A DNA stretch of 12,152 nucleotides from an uncultured Lachnospiraceae bacterium (GCA_900555005.1 USJM01000040.1:1-12152); one strand, 5' to 3'. Shown: positions 1-7,849, counted from the stretch's first letter. Translations and numbers: made by a program. The notes: generated by a model not told the origin, from the letters alone.

Positions 1-565
1 CAGTACAGCCGTCGATCAGCGCCGCCTCCTCCAGCTCCAGCGGGATGTTCGTGTGAATCGCCCCGTGATAGAGGAATGTCGCCATCGAAAGCGAGAATCC
101 GGTATGCATCAGAATCAGTGTCAGCCTGTGATTCAGGACATTCAGAAGGCCGCCGTAGAAGGATACGAGCGGAACCATCAGGACCTGGAACGGGATGACC
201 ATGGACGCAATCATCATCGTGAACAGCAGCGTGCAGGCTTTCCACTTGTTCCGGACGAGCACGAACGCACACATCGCGGAAAGCAGAAGCGTCAGCACCG
301 TCGAGCTGAGGGTGATGATCAGAGAGTTCCCGAACACTCTCCAGAAGTGCATCTTCTTCATAGCCTTCGGGAAGTTCTTCGTCGTGAAGCCATGCTTGCC
401 GATCAGTGCCAGCGGATGAGAATTGATATCCGCCTTGGTCTTGAAGACGTTGATCACGACCATGATGAACGGGAACACAATCATAATAAAGAGGATCAGC
501 AGGACGATCCACATGATGATCTTCGTGATCTTCCTGTTGCGGGCTGCTCTCTCGTTCTCAGACAT
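1..565 (-). CDS. Sugar ABC transporter permease, MalG/UgpE type (3' part beyond the window)
   Basis: Inner permease subunit of a carbohydrate ABC importer (CUT1 class). The start at 565 follows a GGGAGGTG ribosome binding site and overlaps the stop of the preceding permease in a TAATG arrangement, so the two are translationally coupled. The visible 188 residues contain an N-terminal membrane segment (about residues 16-36, IMWIVLLILFIMIVFPFIMV) and further hydrophobic segments. The left edge cuts inside the EAA loop, where ELEEAALIDGCT is visible; this loop docks on the ATPase. The C-terminal third lies outside the window. It would pair with the upstream MalF-type permease and the binding protein. 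The sugar cannot be told from sequence. Family assignment is firm; the symbol is withheld. Confidence 0.9.
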   Translation of the reverse strand, partial: MSENERAARNRKITKIIMWIVLLILFIMIVFPFIMVVINVFKTKADINSHPLALIGKHGFTTKNFPKAMKKMHFWRVFGNSLIITLSSTVLTLLLSAMCAFVLVRNKWKACTLLFTMMIASMVIPFQVLMVPLVSFYGGLLNVLNHRLTLILMHTGFSLSMATFLYHGAIHTNIPLELEEAALIDGCT

Positions 566-1445
566 TACGCACCCACCTCCCCTTTTCTTCCGATCTGAAC
601 CTGAAGGACGCCGACGACAGCGCAGACGATGAACAGGATCAGAGCCTCAGCCTGGCCGACACCGTAGTTCTTGTAGGTGAATGCCTGGTTGTAAACGTGC
701 ATCGCAGCGAGGACCGAAGAGTTGAACGGCTCGCCCTTTGTCAGGGACAGGTTCACATCGTAGACCATGAAGCATTGGTGATGGTCAGGAACAGACACTC
801 GACAAATGAAGCCCGCATCAGCGGAACGATGACCTTCCAGGTTGCCTGGCTCTTGGTGCAGCCGTCGATCTCGGAAGCCTCAATCAGAGACTTCGGGACG
901 CTCATGAAGCCTGCCACATAGATCAGCATCATATACCCTGCGTACTGCCAGACCGAAACGATGATCAGGCAGGCGATTGCCCCGGCGGGCGTTGCCAGCC
1001 AGGAGGTCTCCATGAAGCCGATATGGAGAGACTTTCCGATCGTGACGAACGCGCGGTTGAAAACGAACTTCCAGACGTAACCTAAGACGATACCGCCGAT
1101 CAGGTTTGGAATGAAGAAGCCTGCACGGAAGAAGTTCTGTCCCTTGATGCCGCTTGTCACAAGATAAGCGAGTAAGAATGCAAGCACATTGACAAGGACG
1201 ACTGAGATCGCGGAGTAAAGGACTGTCTTTCCCATCGCTGTCCAGAACGCTGTGTCAGAGAATGCCGCCGCATAGTTGGATAACCCGACGAACGGCTTTG
1301 CTCTTGAGACACCGTCCCAGCTTGTGAATGTCAGATACAGACCGTAGATGAACGGAATGATGATGACACCGATGAAAAGCACGGTCGGAATGCCCGCGAA
1401 CATGAGGAACTGCCGTACCTTGTACGACATCGTATTTCTTTTCAT
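565..1445 (-). CDS. Sugar ABC transporter permease, MalF/UgpA type, frameshifted
   Basis: First permease of the sugar importer, about 293 residues if repaired. It starts at 1445 (MKRNTMSYK) behind a GGGAGAG site. Several hydrophobic segments are visible. An EAA loop reads EASEIDGCTKSQATWKVIVP. After LTITNA the frame breaks near base 771: the original frame runs to a stop (753), while the next frame continues as FMVYDVNLSLTKGEPFNSS and on to VGVLQVQIGRKGEVGA, exactly the usual C-terminus of this family. Adding one T in a TTT run on the coding strand (AAA on plus) restores it. Either a sequencing error or a real inactivating mutation. The intact coupled downstream permease argues for error. It sits 150 bp downstream of the binding-protein gene. 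Confidence 0.88.
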
Positions 1446-1474
1446 GTTCTCTCTCCCATCAGATATGAAAGCCG

Positions 1475-1507
1475 GGAGGTATCGGGATCAGATCTGCCGA
1501 TACCTCC
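1475..1507 (-). other. Intergenic stem-loop between binding protein and permeases
   Basis: A perfect 11-bp inverted repeat (GGAGGTATCGG / CCGATACCTCC, 11-base loop) in the gap between the binding-protein stop and the first permease. No U-tract follows, so it is not a classical terminator. Just upstream are a 12-bp palindrome ACCGGATCCGGT (about 1513-1524) and a smaller CCGGGA/TCCCGG hairpin (about 1528-1544). Stem-loops at this place in importer operons commonly stabilise the 5' transcript or cut read-through, giving more binding protein than permease. That role is inferred here. Confidence 0.6.
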
Positions 1508-1595
1508 TGCTTACCGGATCCGGTCTCCCGGGAAACTTTCCCGGAAAGCCGGATCATTCCTGAAACATTCTTAAAGAGGAATCAACTTCGGATGA

Positions 1596-2888
1596 TTACT
1601 CAGCCTCCGTAGCCGCTTCGGTTCCGGCCGCTGCACCGCCTGCGACTGCCGGATCAGCGAGGGTTGCACCCTGCCAGTACGTCTCGACTTCCTTTGCCAG
1701 CTCTGCACGGTCGATCTCGCCTGCGAGGTACTTCTGCATGGAAGCACCGCATACAGAGTAGTGATCGTCCGGATCATAGTTGTAGTTTGCAATCAGCTTG
1801 TCATCATCAGCATAGGACTTGACAGACTTTCCAAGCGGGTCGCTGACATCCAGTGTGTTGGTCTTGAATGCCGGTACCAGTGCGCAGGTGTTGACCAGGA
1901 AGTCCTTGCCGTCGTCGCTGTTGACCAGCCAGTTGAGCCAGTCCTTCGCCTGCTTCTGAAGATCCTCAGATACAGAGTTGTCGATAAAGAAGTACTTGGA
2001 ACCGCCGCCGACAAGCTTCTCGTTGGAGCCATCATCCGTGTTCTGCGGAACAGGCATCATGCCCATGTTCTCGCTGTAATCATATGCGTTGATGACGGAC
2101 CAGTCCCAGTTACCGCCGAACATGAATGCGATCTCGCCTTCCGCCAGCTTCTGCTCGGTTGTCTCACGCTCTGCAGCGATCGGTGCGTCCTTTGCGTAGT
2201 TGTACTTCATCAGGACATCGAAGGTGTCCATCAGAGAGTTGAACTTCTCATCCTTCGCCAGATCAACTGTTCCATCGTGAAGACCCTTGATGAATCCGGA
2301 CGGATCCTCGCGCTCCTCATAAACCTCCTGCAGATAGTGCGCTGCAAGCGACCAGTCTTCCTTCATGATGCCGGTCGGAGCTTCCATGCCGCCGTCCACC
2401 AGTTTCTGGCAGAGTGCATCGAAATCATCCAGGGTCTTGACAGATGCCGGATCAAAGTCCTCACCGGTGATCTTCTTGATTGCATCCGCGTTGTAGATGA
2501 CACCGCGCGCCTCGATGCAGACCGGGAAGCCCATCACCTTGCCGTCGATGCTGATGATCTGGTTTGAATCCTTCACCCACGGCTGGTCGGAAAGATCAAG
2601 TGCGTGATCCGGCCCGAGGCTGTAGATATCCTTCGCATCGACCATGGACAGTACATACGGATCCTTGGAAGCATACTTTGTAGAAAGATGCGCTGCCACT
2701 GTATCCTGAGAATAGTAGACTTCCATATCGACATCGTTCTCATCCGAATAGTCGGAAGCCATATCCTCCATCTGTTCCTCGATCTCACTCTTGGAGTTGA
2801 ACACTGAAAGCTCATCTGCCAGAACCGGCGTCGCTCCCAGAGTCGCTGCAAGAATCGTTGCCATAACAGCTGCTGTTCTTCTTCTCAT
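1596..2888 (-). CDS. Carbohydrate ABC transporter substrate-binding protein (family 1 extracellular)
   Basis: Secreted sugar-binding protein, 430 residues, the first gene of the importer operon. The start at 2888 follows a GGAGGG site. Residues 1-24 form a Sec signal peptide: basic MRRR, hydrophobic core, then PVLA before DELSV, a signal peptidase I style site. There is no cysteine lipobox, which is unusual for a Gram-positive binding protein. The mature part has family-1 hallmarks such as the aromatic-rich FGGNWDWSVINAYD segment, KLVGGGSKYFFID, and the AKDWLNWLVNSDDGKDFL helix near the C-terminus. It ends in a low-complexity Ala/Thr/Glu tail. Two permeases follow. Expression is probably controlled by the LacI-type repressor through the operator at 2976-2993. 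The ligand is unknown. Confidence 0.92.
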   Translation of the reverse strand: MRRRTAAVMATILAATLGATPVLADELSVFNSKSEIEEQMEDMASDYSDENDVDMEVYYSQDTVAAHLSTKYASKDPYVLSMVDAKDIYSLGPDHALDLSDQPWVKDSNQIISIDGKVMGFPVCIEARGVIYNADAIKKITGEDFDPASVKTLDDFDALCQKLVDGGMEAPTGIMKEDWSLAAHYLQEVYEEREDPSGFIKGLHDGTVDLAKDEKFNSLMDTFDVLMKYNYAKDAPIAAERETTEQKLAEGEIAFMFGGNWDWSVINAYDYSENMGMMPVPQNTDDGSNEKLVGGGSKYFFIDNSVSEDLQKQAKDWLNWLVNSDDGKDFLVNTCALVPAFKTNTLDVSDPLGKSVKSYADDDKLIANYNYDPDDHYSVCGASMQKYLAGEIDRAELAKEVETYWQGATLADPAVAGGAAAGTEAATEAE

Positions 2889-2953
2889 GTTTTCCCTCCA
2901 TGATGATTTTGAAAAGCAGGAACTGAAAGTTCCTTGTCCCTTAAGCTGGTTTC

Positions 2954-2982
2954 ACTGTATCACCGACCGTATGATATGTCAA
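2954..2982 (-). promoter_or_regulatory. Promoter of the sugar importer operon
   Basis: On the minus strand, TTGACA (2982-2977) is a perfect -35 box, followed after exactly 17 bases by TACAGT (2959-2954) as a 4/6 -10 box. The predicted transcript start is near 2947, about 60 nt before the binding-protein start codon. The -35 box lies inside the LacI-type operator. Confidence 0.7.
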
Positions 2983-2993
2983 CCGTTTAACAT
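2976..2993 (-). promoter_or_regulatory. LacI-family operator O1 at the importer promoter
   Basis: The minus strand reads ATGTTAAACGGTTGACAT, an 18-bp imperfect palindrome with central CG, as is typical for LacI/GalR operators. It covers the -35 box, so binding would block RNA polymerase. It matches the 18-bp palindrome at the lacI promoter (ATGTTATACGCATAACAT) at ATGTTA at the start, ACG in the centre and ACAT at the end. Confidence 0.75.
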
Positions 2994-3265
2994 GTTTGAA
3001 ATTGTATTTCGTGACATATTGACAGTTTTTACACGTTTTTATTGTGTATAATGACCATAGCTCTATGAGAAATCCCTTGTTTTTGCTTGTTCATAACTTG
3101 TTCAATTGTGTTATTCGTTTATCATATTTGACGTAATTTCAGATTGTTTACAGTCTGTATACTTTCTGTTGGGCACAATCATCCGGTGGGAACGTTTCCA
3201 TTGCGCAAAATTTTCAAAATGCCAGACAGCTGGTTCAAACGCCCCGTTATCCGGATGACTGCAGA

Positions 3266-3352
3266 GGGACTGCCCGGGGCTGTTTGGAACTGTGCAGGAT
3301 TGTTCGGAACTGTGCAGGACTGGCGGGACTGCCCGGGGCTGTGCGGGATTGT
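3266..3352 (+). repeat. G-rich imperfect tandem repeat with CTGT core
   Basis: An 18-bp word GGGACTGCCCGGGGCTGT occurs exactly at 3266-3283 and 3325-3342. Between them GGAACTGTGCAGGA occurs at 3286-3299 and again 20 bp later at 3306-3319. A degenerate further unit (GCGGGATTGTC) follows. No convincing gene overlaps. The rest of the roughly 600-base gap from 2889 to 3495 holds the importer promoter and operator, an AT-rich stretch (about 3000-3170) and the lacI terminator. Confidence 0.8.
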
Positions 3353-3372
3353 CATACTTTTCAGAGCCTGCT

Positions 3373-3412
3373 AAAAAAGCGCCTGCCATCGGGAATTTCC
3401 CATGGCAGACGC
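3373..3412 (-). terminator. Intrinsic terminator of the lacI-type gene
   Basis: On the minus strand a long stem is followed by six T (3378-3373). The core pairs CTGCCAT with ATGGCAG and GGGAA with TTCCC, closed at the base by GCG/CGC with a mismatch. It lies about 85 bp past the repressor stop, separating lacI from the importer operon. A second small GC hairpin at 3446-3463 (CCCGCC/GGCGGG) lies before it without a T-tract. Confidence 0.85.
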
Positions 3413-3495
3413 CGTCATATACTCGCACTCTCATATTTTAACCAGCCCGCCGGTACAGGCGGGAAGGCGTTCTATTATGCACCTGATAACGTGGG

Positions 3496-4473
3496 TCAGG
3501 TTGTCCCTCTGCTCACCAGAGAGACATGAAAGATCGTCCTGGCCGGGACGAAATCCCCGTTGTTTTTCTTGTCGATCAGGTCAATGCACATCTCCGCCAT
3601 CTCCTTCACCGGCTGGTGGATCGTCGTGATCTTCGGCATCGTCAGCTCCGACAGGAGCGTGTCATCATATCCGATGATCTTCAGCCTGTCCGGGGTGCTG
3701 ATGCCCAGCTCCGCCGCCGCCTGGATGGCCTCCGCTGCAATTACATCGCTGCCACAGAACAGACCGTCAATCCCCTCATTCTGCTTCAGGAACTTGAGGA
3801 TGTCCGGATAGTATCCGGAGTCGATCGTCCGCTCCGGCGGAAAGTCCAGCGCGACCGTCTCGATTTCCCGCTGCCTGCAGGCTTCCAGAAACCCCTCTTT
3901 CCGGGTATCCGCCGGCATCCCGACCCGGGAGGTTCCGCTCAGGCACCCAATCCTCCGGCATCCCTTTGCAATCAGCTCCAGCGCCGCCATCCGGCCGCCC
4001 TCGTGGTTGTCGCAGAGAACGCAGGCATCACTCGAATCCAGGTACCGCTCATAACTGACGAGCGGAAAGCCAAGGTTATTGAAGGTCTGTGTCCGCACCG
4101 TATCGGAGCAGATGATCAGTCCCGCAACCCGGTTACTCCTGCAGGCTTCAACAAACTTCTTCTCCTGGTCATCGATGCCGTAAGCACAGAACAGCAGAAC
4201 CTTGTATTCCCGCTCGTACGCCGCACGCTCAAGACAGCTGATCAGCTTGGCAAAATACGGATGTTCGATGCTCGGCATGATGAGGCCAATCGTACTGGTC
4301 TTCTGCTTGGACAGGGAGCGCGCCACCTCGTTTGGCTGGTAATTCAGCTGCTCCATCGCCGCGTAGACACTTTGCCTTGTCTCCTCACTGATATAGCCTC
4401 TGTTGTTCAGAACTCGCGAGACCGTCCCGACCGAAAGGCCGGCAGCCTTCGCAACATCCTTCAGAGTCGCCAT
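3496..4473 (-). CDS. LacI/GalR-family transcriptional repressor
   Basis: DNA-binding sugar-responsive repressor, 325 residues, normal family length. The start at 4473 follows a GGGAGG site. Residues 3-24 form the classic helix-turn-helix (LKDVAKAAGLSVGTVSRVLNN), followed by the hinge region LNYQPNEVARSLS (about 48-60). The periplasmic-binding-like domain begins TIGLIMPSIEHPYFAKLI. Near the C-terminus are IIGYDDTLLSELTMPKITTI and VSLVSRGTT, where family members normally end. It sits directly upstream of the sugar importer in the same direction. An 18-bp palindrome lies at its own promoter and a matching one at the importer promoter, implying autoregulation and control of the transporter. The inducing sugar is unknown. 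Confidence 0.95.
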   Translation of the reverse strand: MATLKDVAKAAGLSVGTVSRVLNNRGYISEETRQSVYAAMEQLNYQPNEVARSLSKQKTSTIGLIMPSIEHPYFAKLISCLERAAYEREYKVLLFCAYGIDDQEKKFVEACRSNRVAGLIICSDTVRTQTFNNLGFPLVSYERYLDSSDACVLCDNHEGGRMAALELIAKGCRRIGCLSGTSRVGMPADTRKEGFLEACRQREIETVALDFPPERTIDSGYYPDILKFLKQNEGIDGLFCGSDVIAAEAIQAAAELGISTPDRLKIIGYDDTLLSELTMPKITTIHQPVKEMAEMCIDLIDKKNNGDFVPARTIFHVSLVSRGTT

Positions 4474-4586
4474 ATAAAACCTCCCTGACTGTTCCTTTTT
4501 CCATCTATACGGATCGTTCCGCCTTTGATCTGGTCAGAAGCCGCATGGTTGTCCCTTCCAGAAGGCCGTTCTGCACTTAGTTAAAC

Positions 4587-4604
4587 ATGTTATACGCATA
4601 ACAT
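4587..4604 (-). promoter_or_regulatory. LacI-family operator O2 at the repressor's own promoter
   Basis: ATGTTATACGCATAACAT (plus-strand reading) has perfect 7-bp arms around ACGC, with the central CG usual for LacI-type sites. It begins immediately after the -10 box of the lacI promoter and covers the predicted transcription start, an ideal place for autorepression. Confidence 0.8.
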
Positions 4605-4633
4605 ATAGTATCGCTGCAGAATCCTTCTGTCAA
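4605..4633 (-). promoter_or_regulatory. Promoter of the lacI-type gene
   Basis: TTGACA (4633-4628), 17-base spacer, TACTAT (4610-4605) on the minus strand. The transcript would start near 4598, inside operator O2, giving a leader of about 125 nt. The promoter begins only 40 bp after the stop of the thiZ-like gene. I see no clear intrinsic terminator between them, so read-through from the thiamine operon is possible. Confidence 0.7.
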
Positions 4634-4672
4634 CGGTGTAATCGGAAAAAGTATCCGGAGAATATGGCATCC

Positions 4673-5460
4673 TCATGTCATCTTTGATCCAGCAACGTGT
4701 TCCTGAATCCTGAAAGATCCGGGGCCAAGCGCCGAGACGATCTGTTTTTTATATGAGAGAAATGCCGGCGTCAGGCTGAAATCGCTCGCTCTCGGACGCT
4801 TCTGAGCAATCTCGATCTCGTCCGTGATCTGCCCCGGCGAGCCGGACAGGATGTAGATCCGGTCTGACAGGACAATGGCCTCGTCGATATCATGGGTGAT
4901 GAAAAGAGTGGAGAGGCTGATCTTCTGCATGATATCCAGATACCAGTCATGGATGGCGCTTTTCGTGATCGTGTCGAGGGCGCTGAACGGCTCGTCCAGA
5001 AGCGCACGCCCTCTGAGGACAGATAGGTCCGAAGCAGCGCTGTCCGCTGCCGCATGCCCCCGGAAAGCTGCGCGGGATATTCGAACTCAGTCCCGGCGAG
5101 TCCGAATTGTTCAAAGTAAGCTGCCGCCGTCTCACGCGCTTTCTGCTTCTTCATTCCGCGTATCGTCAGAGGGAGCGCGACATTATCGATGATCCGCTTG
5201 TACGGAAGGAGCAAATCCTTCTGAAGCATATAGCTGATCTTTCCAGGCTGCCCGGTGATCTCTCTTCCGTTAAGCATCACGCTTCCGCTGTCCGGCCGGC
5301 TCAGTCCTGACAGGATGTGAAACAGCGTGGTCTTGCCGACACCGCTTACCCCGAGCAGGCAGACAATCTCCTGTTCATTCAGATGGACATTGATATCCCG
5401 GATGATCGTCCGCTCTCCATATGATTTTGTGATGTGAGCCGCGCTCAGTACCTCTGTCAT
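4673..5460 (-). CDS. thiZ: ABC transporter ATPase of a thiamine-precursor importer (ThiZ-like), frameshifted
   Basis: ATPase subunit of the SsuB/TauB/ThiZ class, about 262 residues once repaired. The start at 5460 follows a GGGGA site 14 bp after the binding-protein gene. Walker A is GVSGVGKTT (37-45), the Q-loop is at YMLQKD (about 78-82) and the signature is LSGGMRQR (132-139). Soon after SSEGV the frame breaks near base 5005. The next frame carries Walker B and D-loop LLDEPFSALD, the switch histidine in FITHDIDEA, and a normal C-terminus ending GSKMT. One missing G (GTGCGC for GTGGCGC) explains it. Last gene of the riboswitch-controlled operon. Functional specificity is inferred from the riboswitch and the NMT1-type binding protein. 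Confidence 0.87.
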
Positions 5461-5474
5461 ATTCTGTCCCCTGC

Positions 5475-6512
5475 TTACTGCGGCAGATAATCGTTCGTGA
5501 AGCCGGTGCCGGTCAGATCCTTCTCAATCAGCTTGTTGTCGTAGAGCCACTTGTAGAAGGCATTCCATCTGTCTGCATCGATGACGCCCCAGGAAGAAGC
5601 ATCCGCAATGTACTGATCCGCCATGTAGGCCTGGCTCTTTTTGACAAGCTCCTCGGATCCCTTCAGCGAGCCGGTATTGTCGGAATCAATCAGGATCTGC
5701 GCGGCCTCGTCCGGATGCTCCACAGCATACTCATATCCCTTCGCCGTCGCCTTCAGGAAGGCCTTTGCGGCATCCGCATGTTCCTTCAAAAAGTCGTTGT
5801 TGGCAATGATAACCGGCGTATAGTAGTCGAAAGACGGCTCGATGTCCTTGAAGTAGAAGAAATCGCAAGGCACACCCTCCACCTCAGAATTCAGATATCC
5901 CCAGCCGTAGAAGACCCAGATCGCATCTGTCTGCTTCGCCGCAAGCGCCGCCGGCTCGTCCGTGATGTCGTTGGGAATCATCTTCACCTTGTCAAAATCT
6001 CCACCGTCCTTCTCGACGACATACTTCATCATCGCCTGTTCGGTAGGCAGATCCCAGGTGGAGTAAGTGTGCCCCTCCAGTCCCTTCGGCCTGTCAAGCC
6101 CCTCGCCCTTGCGGCTCATGATTCCGGAAGTGTTGTGCTGCAGAATCGCTGCAACCGCCGTCACCGGAAATGGATTTTCCTGTGTCCACGCGCCTGTGAT
6201 GGTGTCCTGCGCGTCGACCGCAAACTGCGCCTGACCAGAAGCGCACATCTGGACAGCTCCATTTTCAGGCGGCTGAACAACCTCGACATCCAGCCCCGCT
6301 TCCTTGTAATATCCCTTCTCCTGTGCAACGAAGATGCCCGTATGATTGGTGTTCGGCGTCCAGTCCAGGCAGAAGGTAATCTTTCCGGCATCCCCGAAGT
6401 TCTGCTCCTTCTCTGTCGCCACCTCTGTTCCGCCTGCCAGTGCCGCCGATGACAGCAGCATCGCCGCTGCCGCTGCTGCACTCAGTACGCTGGTGATTTT
6501 TCCGTATCTCAT
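5475..6512 (-). CDS. thiY: NMT1/THI5-family substrate-binding protein for a thiamine precursor (ThiY-like)
   Basis: Secreted binding protein for a thiamine pyrimidine precursor (HMP or formylaminopyrimidine). I place the start at 6512 (MRYGKITSV, 345 residues), because AGAGGAGAG precedes it; an in-frame upstream ATG at 6560 lacks a good site. Residues 1-26 form a signal peptide with an Ala-rich core ending SSAALA before GG; there is no lipobox cysteine. The family hallmark FCLDWTPNTNHTGIFVAQEK follows, then GYYKEAGLDVEVV and GHTYSTWDLPTEQA, both typical of ThiY. Position between permease and ATPase genes under a TPP riboswitch supports the role. A 182-bp repeat-bearing gap separates it from the permease gene. 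Confidence 0.92.
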   Translation of the reverse strand: MRYGKITSVLSAAAAAAMLLSSAALAGGTEVATEKEQNFGDAGKITFCLDWTPNTNHTGIFVAQEKGYYKEAGLDVEVVQPPENGAVQMCASGQAQFAVDAQDTITGAWTQENPFPVTAVAAILQHNTSGIMSRKGEGLDRPKGLEGHTYSTWDLPTEQAMMKYVVEKDGGDFDKVKMIPNDITDEPAALAAKQTDAIWVFYGWGYLNSEVEGVPCDFFYFKDIEPSFDYYTPVIIANNDFLKEHADAAKAFLKATAKGYEYAVEHPDEAAQILIDSDNTGSLKGSEELVKKSQAYMADQYIADASSWGVIDADRWNAFYKWLYDNKLIEKDLTGTGFTNDYLPQ

Positions 6513-6534
6513 CTCTCTCCTCTTTCTGTTCAGA

Positions 6535-6706
6535 TTGATGATGCCATATGCCCTTGGCACCCTTGTTTGGCACAGCCCGCAACACCGCCCTTGTGCGCCT
6601 AGACAGCGTGCATGTTCTCCGGCATCCCGGTTTTGTCACAGTCCGCGGGGCCCCCTAATGCGCATGACAGGCATGCCCTCCGCATTCCGGGTTGTCAGCA
6701 CAGTCC
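6535..6706 (-). repeat. Imperfect tandem repeat of 62-66 bp, about three units
   Basis: Reading the minus strand, units start at 6706 (GGACTGTGCTGACAACCCGG), 6644 (GGACTGTGACAAAACCGGG) and 6578 (GGGCTGTGCCAAACAAGGG). Units one and two share GGACTGTG, ACAA, CCGG, ATGC, GGAG and CATGC in the same order. Unit three is shorter and more diverged. The first unit begins inside the last codons of the thiX-like gene, supplying its stop. No gene is seen in the gap. Confidence 0.7.
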
Positions 6707-7536
6707 TTCCGTTTTTCTGTCAGCTGCGTTCCTCCTGACCCGTTCCCACGGCATGACGGCCCGGCGCAGCAGGTTGACCGCCGCAATCAGAAGCAGCGAG
6801 ATGATCACGATCAGAATAATGACCGCAAACATCTTGTCGAACGAATAGGCTTTCCGGACTCTTGTCATGTAAACGCCGAGTCCTCTGAAGCCGCCCAGCC
6901 ACTCCGCAACGACTGCCCCGACGACGGAGTAGGAGGCGGATATCTTCAGTCCTGAGAAGAACTGTCCGAGTGCGGACGGCAGCTTGATCTGCAGAAAAAT
7001 CTGCCTCCTTCCCGCACCCATCGAGCGCATCAGGTCGACCGCATCCTGATCGACCCCCGAGAATCCGTCCAACAGTCCGACCGCATCGGGAAAAATGTCG
7101 TGATCACAACCAGCGTGATCTTCGGTGCCATGCCAAAGCCCATCCAGAGAACAAGGATCGGTGCGATGGCCACGGTCGGAATCGTCTGTGTGACAACCAT
7201 GACGGGGTAAAGTGCCCGCCTGCAGGTAATGAACCGGTCCATCAGTACTGCAATCAGAAACGCCAGAACAATTCCGATCAGAAGGCCCAGGATCGCCTCC
7301 GCAAGAGACACGCCGCTGTGGTACATCAGCGTCGGGAAGTCAGAGACAAATGCCTTCACAACCGCGACCGGCGAAGGCAGCATGTAGTTCGGCACAATCC
7401 CGCCCTCTGTCAGCACCAGCCAGACAGCCGCAATCGCCAGGAGATTCAGCACCGCCGGCGCATGTTTCTGAAACCCTGCTCTGGCATCTCTCCCCTTCCT
7501 GCTGTTTTCAAGCTCTGGCATTTGAATTCGCCCCAT
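6695..7536 (-). CDS. thiX: ABC transporter permease of a thiamine-precursor importer (ThiX-like), frameshifted
   Basis: Inner-membrane permease of the SsuC/TauC/ThiX class, about 280 residues when repaired. The start is uncertain. I chose 7536 (MGRIQMPEL), five bases past the preceding stop at 7541; ATG at 7521 is an alternative, and the longest frame reaches 7581, overlapping the upstream gene. The N-terminal membrane span is followed by the family motif PNYMLPSPVAVVKAF. Near base 7085, after TTFFP, the frame breaks: adding one base (CCGATGCG to CCGATNGCG) restores IAVGLLDGFSGVDQDAVDLM and the loop RSMGAGRRQIFLQIKLPSAL. Later spans and a basic C-terminus follow. The final codons run into a repeat. 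Confidence 0.87.
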
Positions 7537-7540
7537 CTTT

Positions 7541-7849
7541 TTACTCTGCGTCCTTGTGATACTTTCCGATCTTCTGATCAATCGTCAGAACCTCTCCTTC
7601 CGGGCGATAATTGATCTTGACATACGCGCTGACCGACTTGCAGCCTGCCTTGATGGCGATCTTCTGGCAGTTCTTGACGACCTCCATCAGCTGATCGTAA
7701 TCCTCTCCCTCGATGGCTGTCTCACACGGCCCGACATAATAATTGAGCCCGGTAGATGCGATGTAGGCAATCACCTCATCTACAATCCGGCAGACCTCCT
7801 GATCCGAATCCACCGCCGGCAGCACCTGAATGGCAACACTTGACTTCAT
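7541..7849 (-). CDS. Thiamine-binding-domain protein, MTH1187/YqgV (DUF77) family
   Basis: Small protein of 102 residues, the usual length of the family. The start at 7849 follows an AGGAGGT site. Recognisable features are the opening beta strand SVAIQVLPAV, the segment VIAYIASTGLNYYVGPCETAIEG, and the C-terminal helix KNCQKIAIKAGCKSVSAYVKINYRP. Family members are ferredoxin-like folds reported to bind thiamine or related ligands and are often linked to thiamine transport. It is the first gene after the TPP riboswitch, directly before the thiX-like permease, which fits a cytoplasmic thiamine- or precursor-binding helper of the importer. It has no signal peptide or membrane segment. Biochemical role is not established from sequence. 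Confidence 0.9.
   Translation of the reverse strand: MKSSVAIQVLPAVDSDQEVCRIVDEVIAYIASTGLNYYVGPCETAIEGEDYDQLMEVVKNCQKIAIKAGCKSVSAYVKINYRPEGEVLTIDQKIGKYHKDAE

Noticed and set aside
1761..2567. A 268-codon plus-strand open frame opposite the sugar-binding protein
   Set aside because: Shadow frame rich in Val, Leu and Asp from antisense codons, with no start signal or family match.
3019..3052. TTGACA and TATAAT on the plus strand as a promoter
   Set aside because: The boxes are 22 bases apart, too far for sigma-A, and no plus-strand gene follows. The region is AT-rich, so matches are expected by chance.
3266..3352. The repeat patch as a CRISPR array
   Set aside because: Units are short, irregular and contiguous with no unique spacers, and no cas genes are present.
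3111..3434. A 107-codon minus-strand frame over the G-rich repeat
   Set aside because: Its sequence is generated by the repeat units and the terminator, without a start signal or motif.
3526..4488. A 320-codon plus-strand open frame opposite lacI
   Set aside because: Arg-, Leu- and His-rich shadow with no motifs; the minus-strand LacI protein is unmistakable.
4634..4672. A terminator after the thiZ-like gene
   Set aside because: Only a 4-bp CGGA/TCCG pairing around a T-run is visible, too weak to call.
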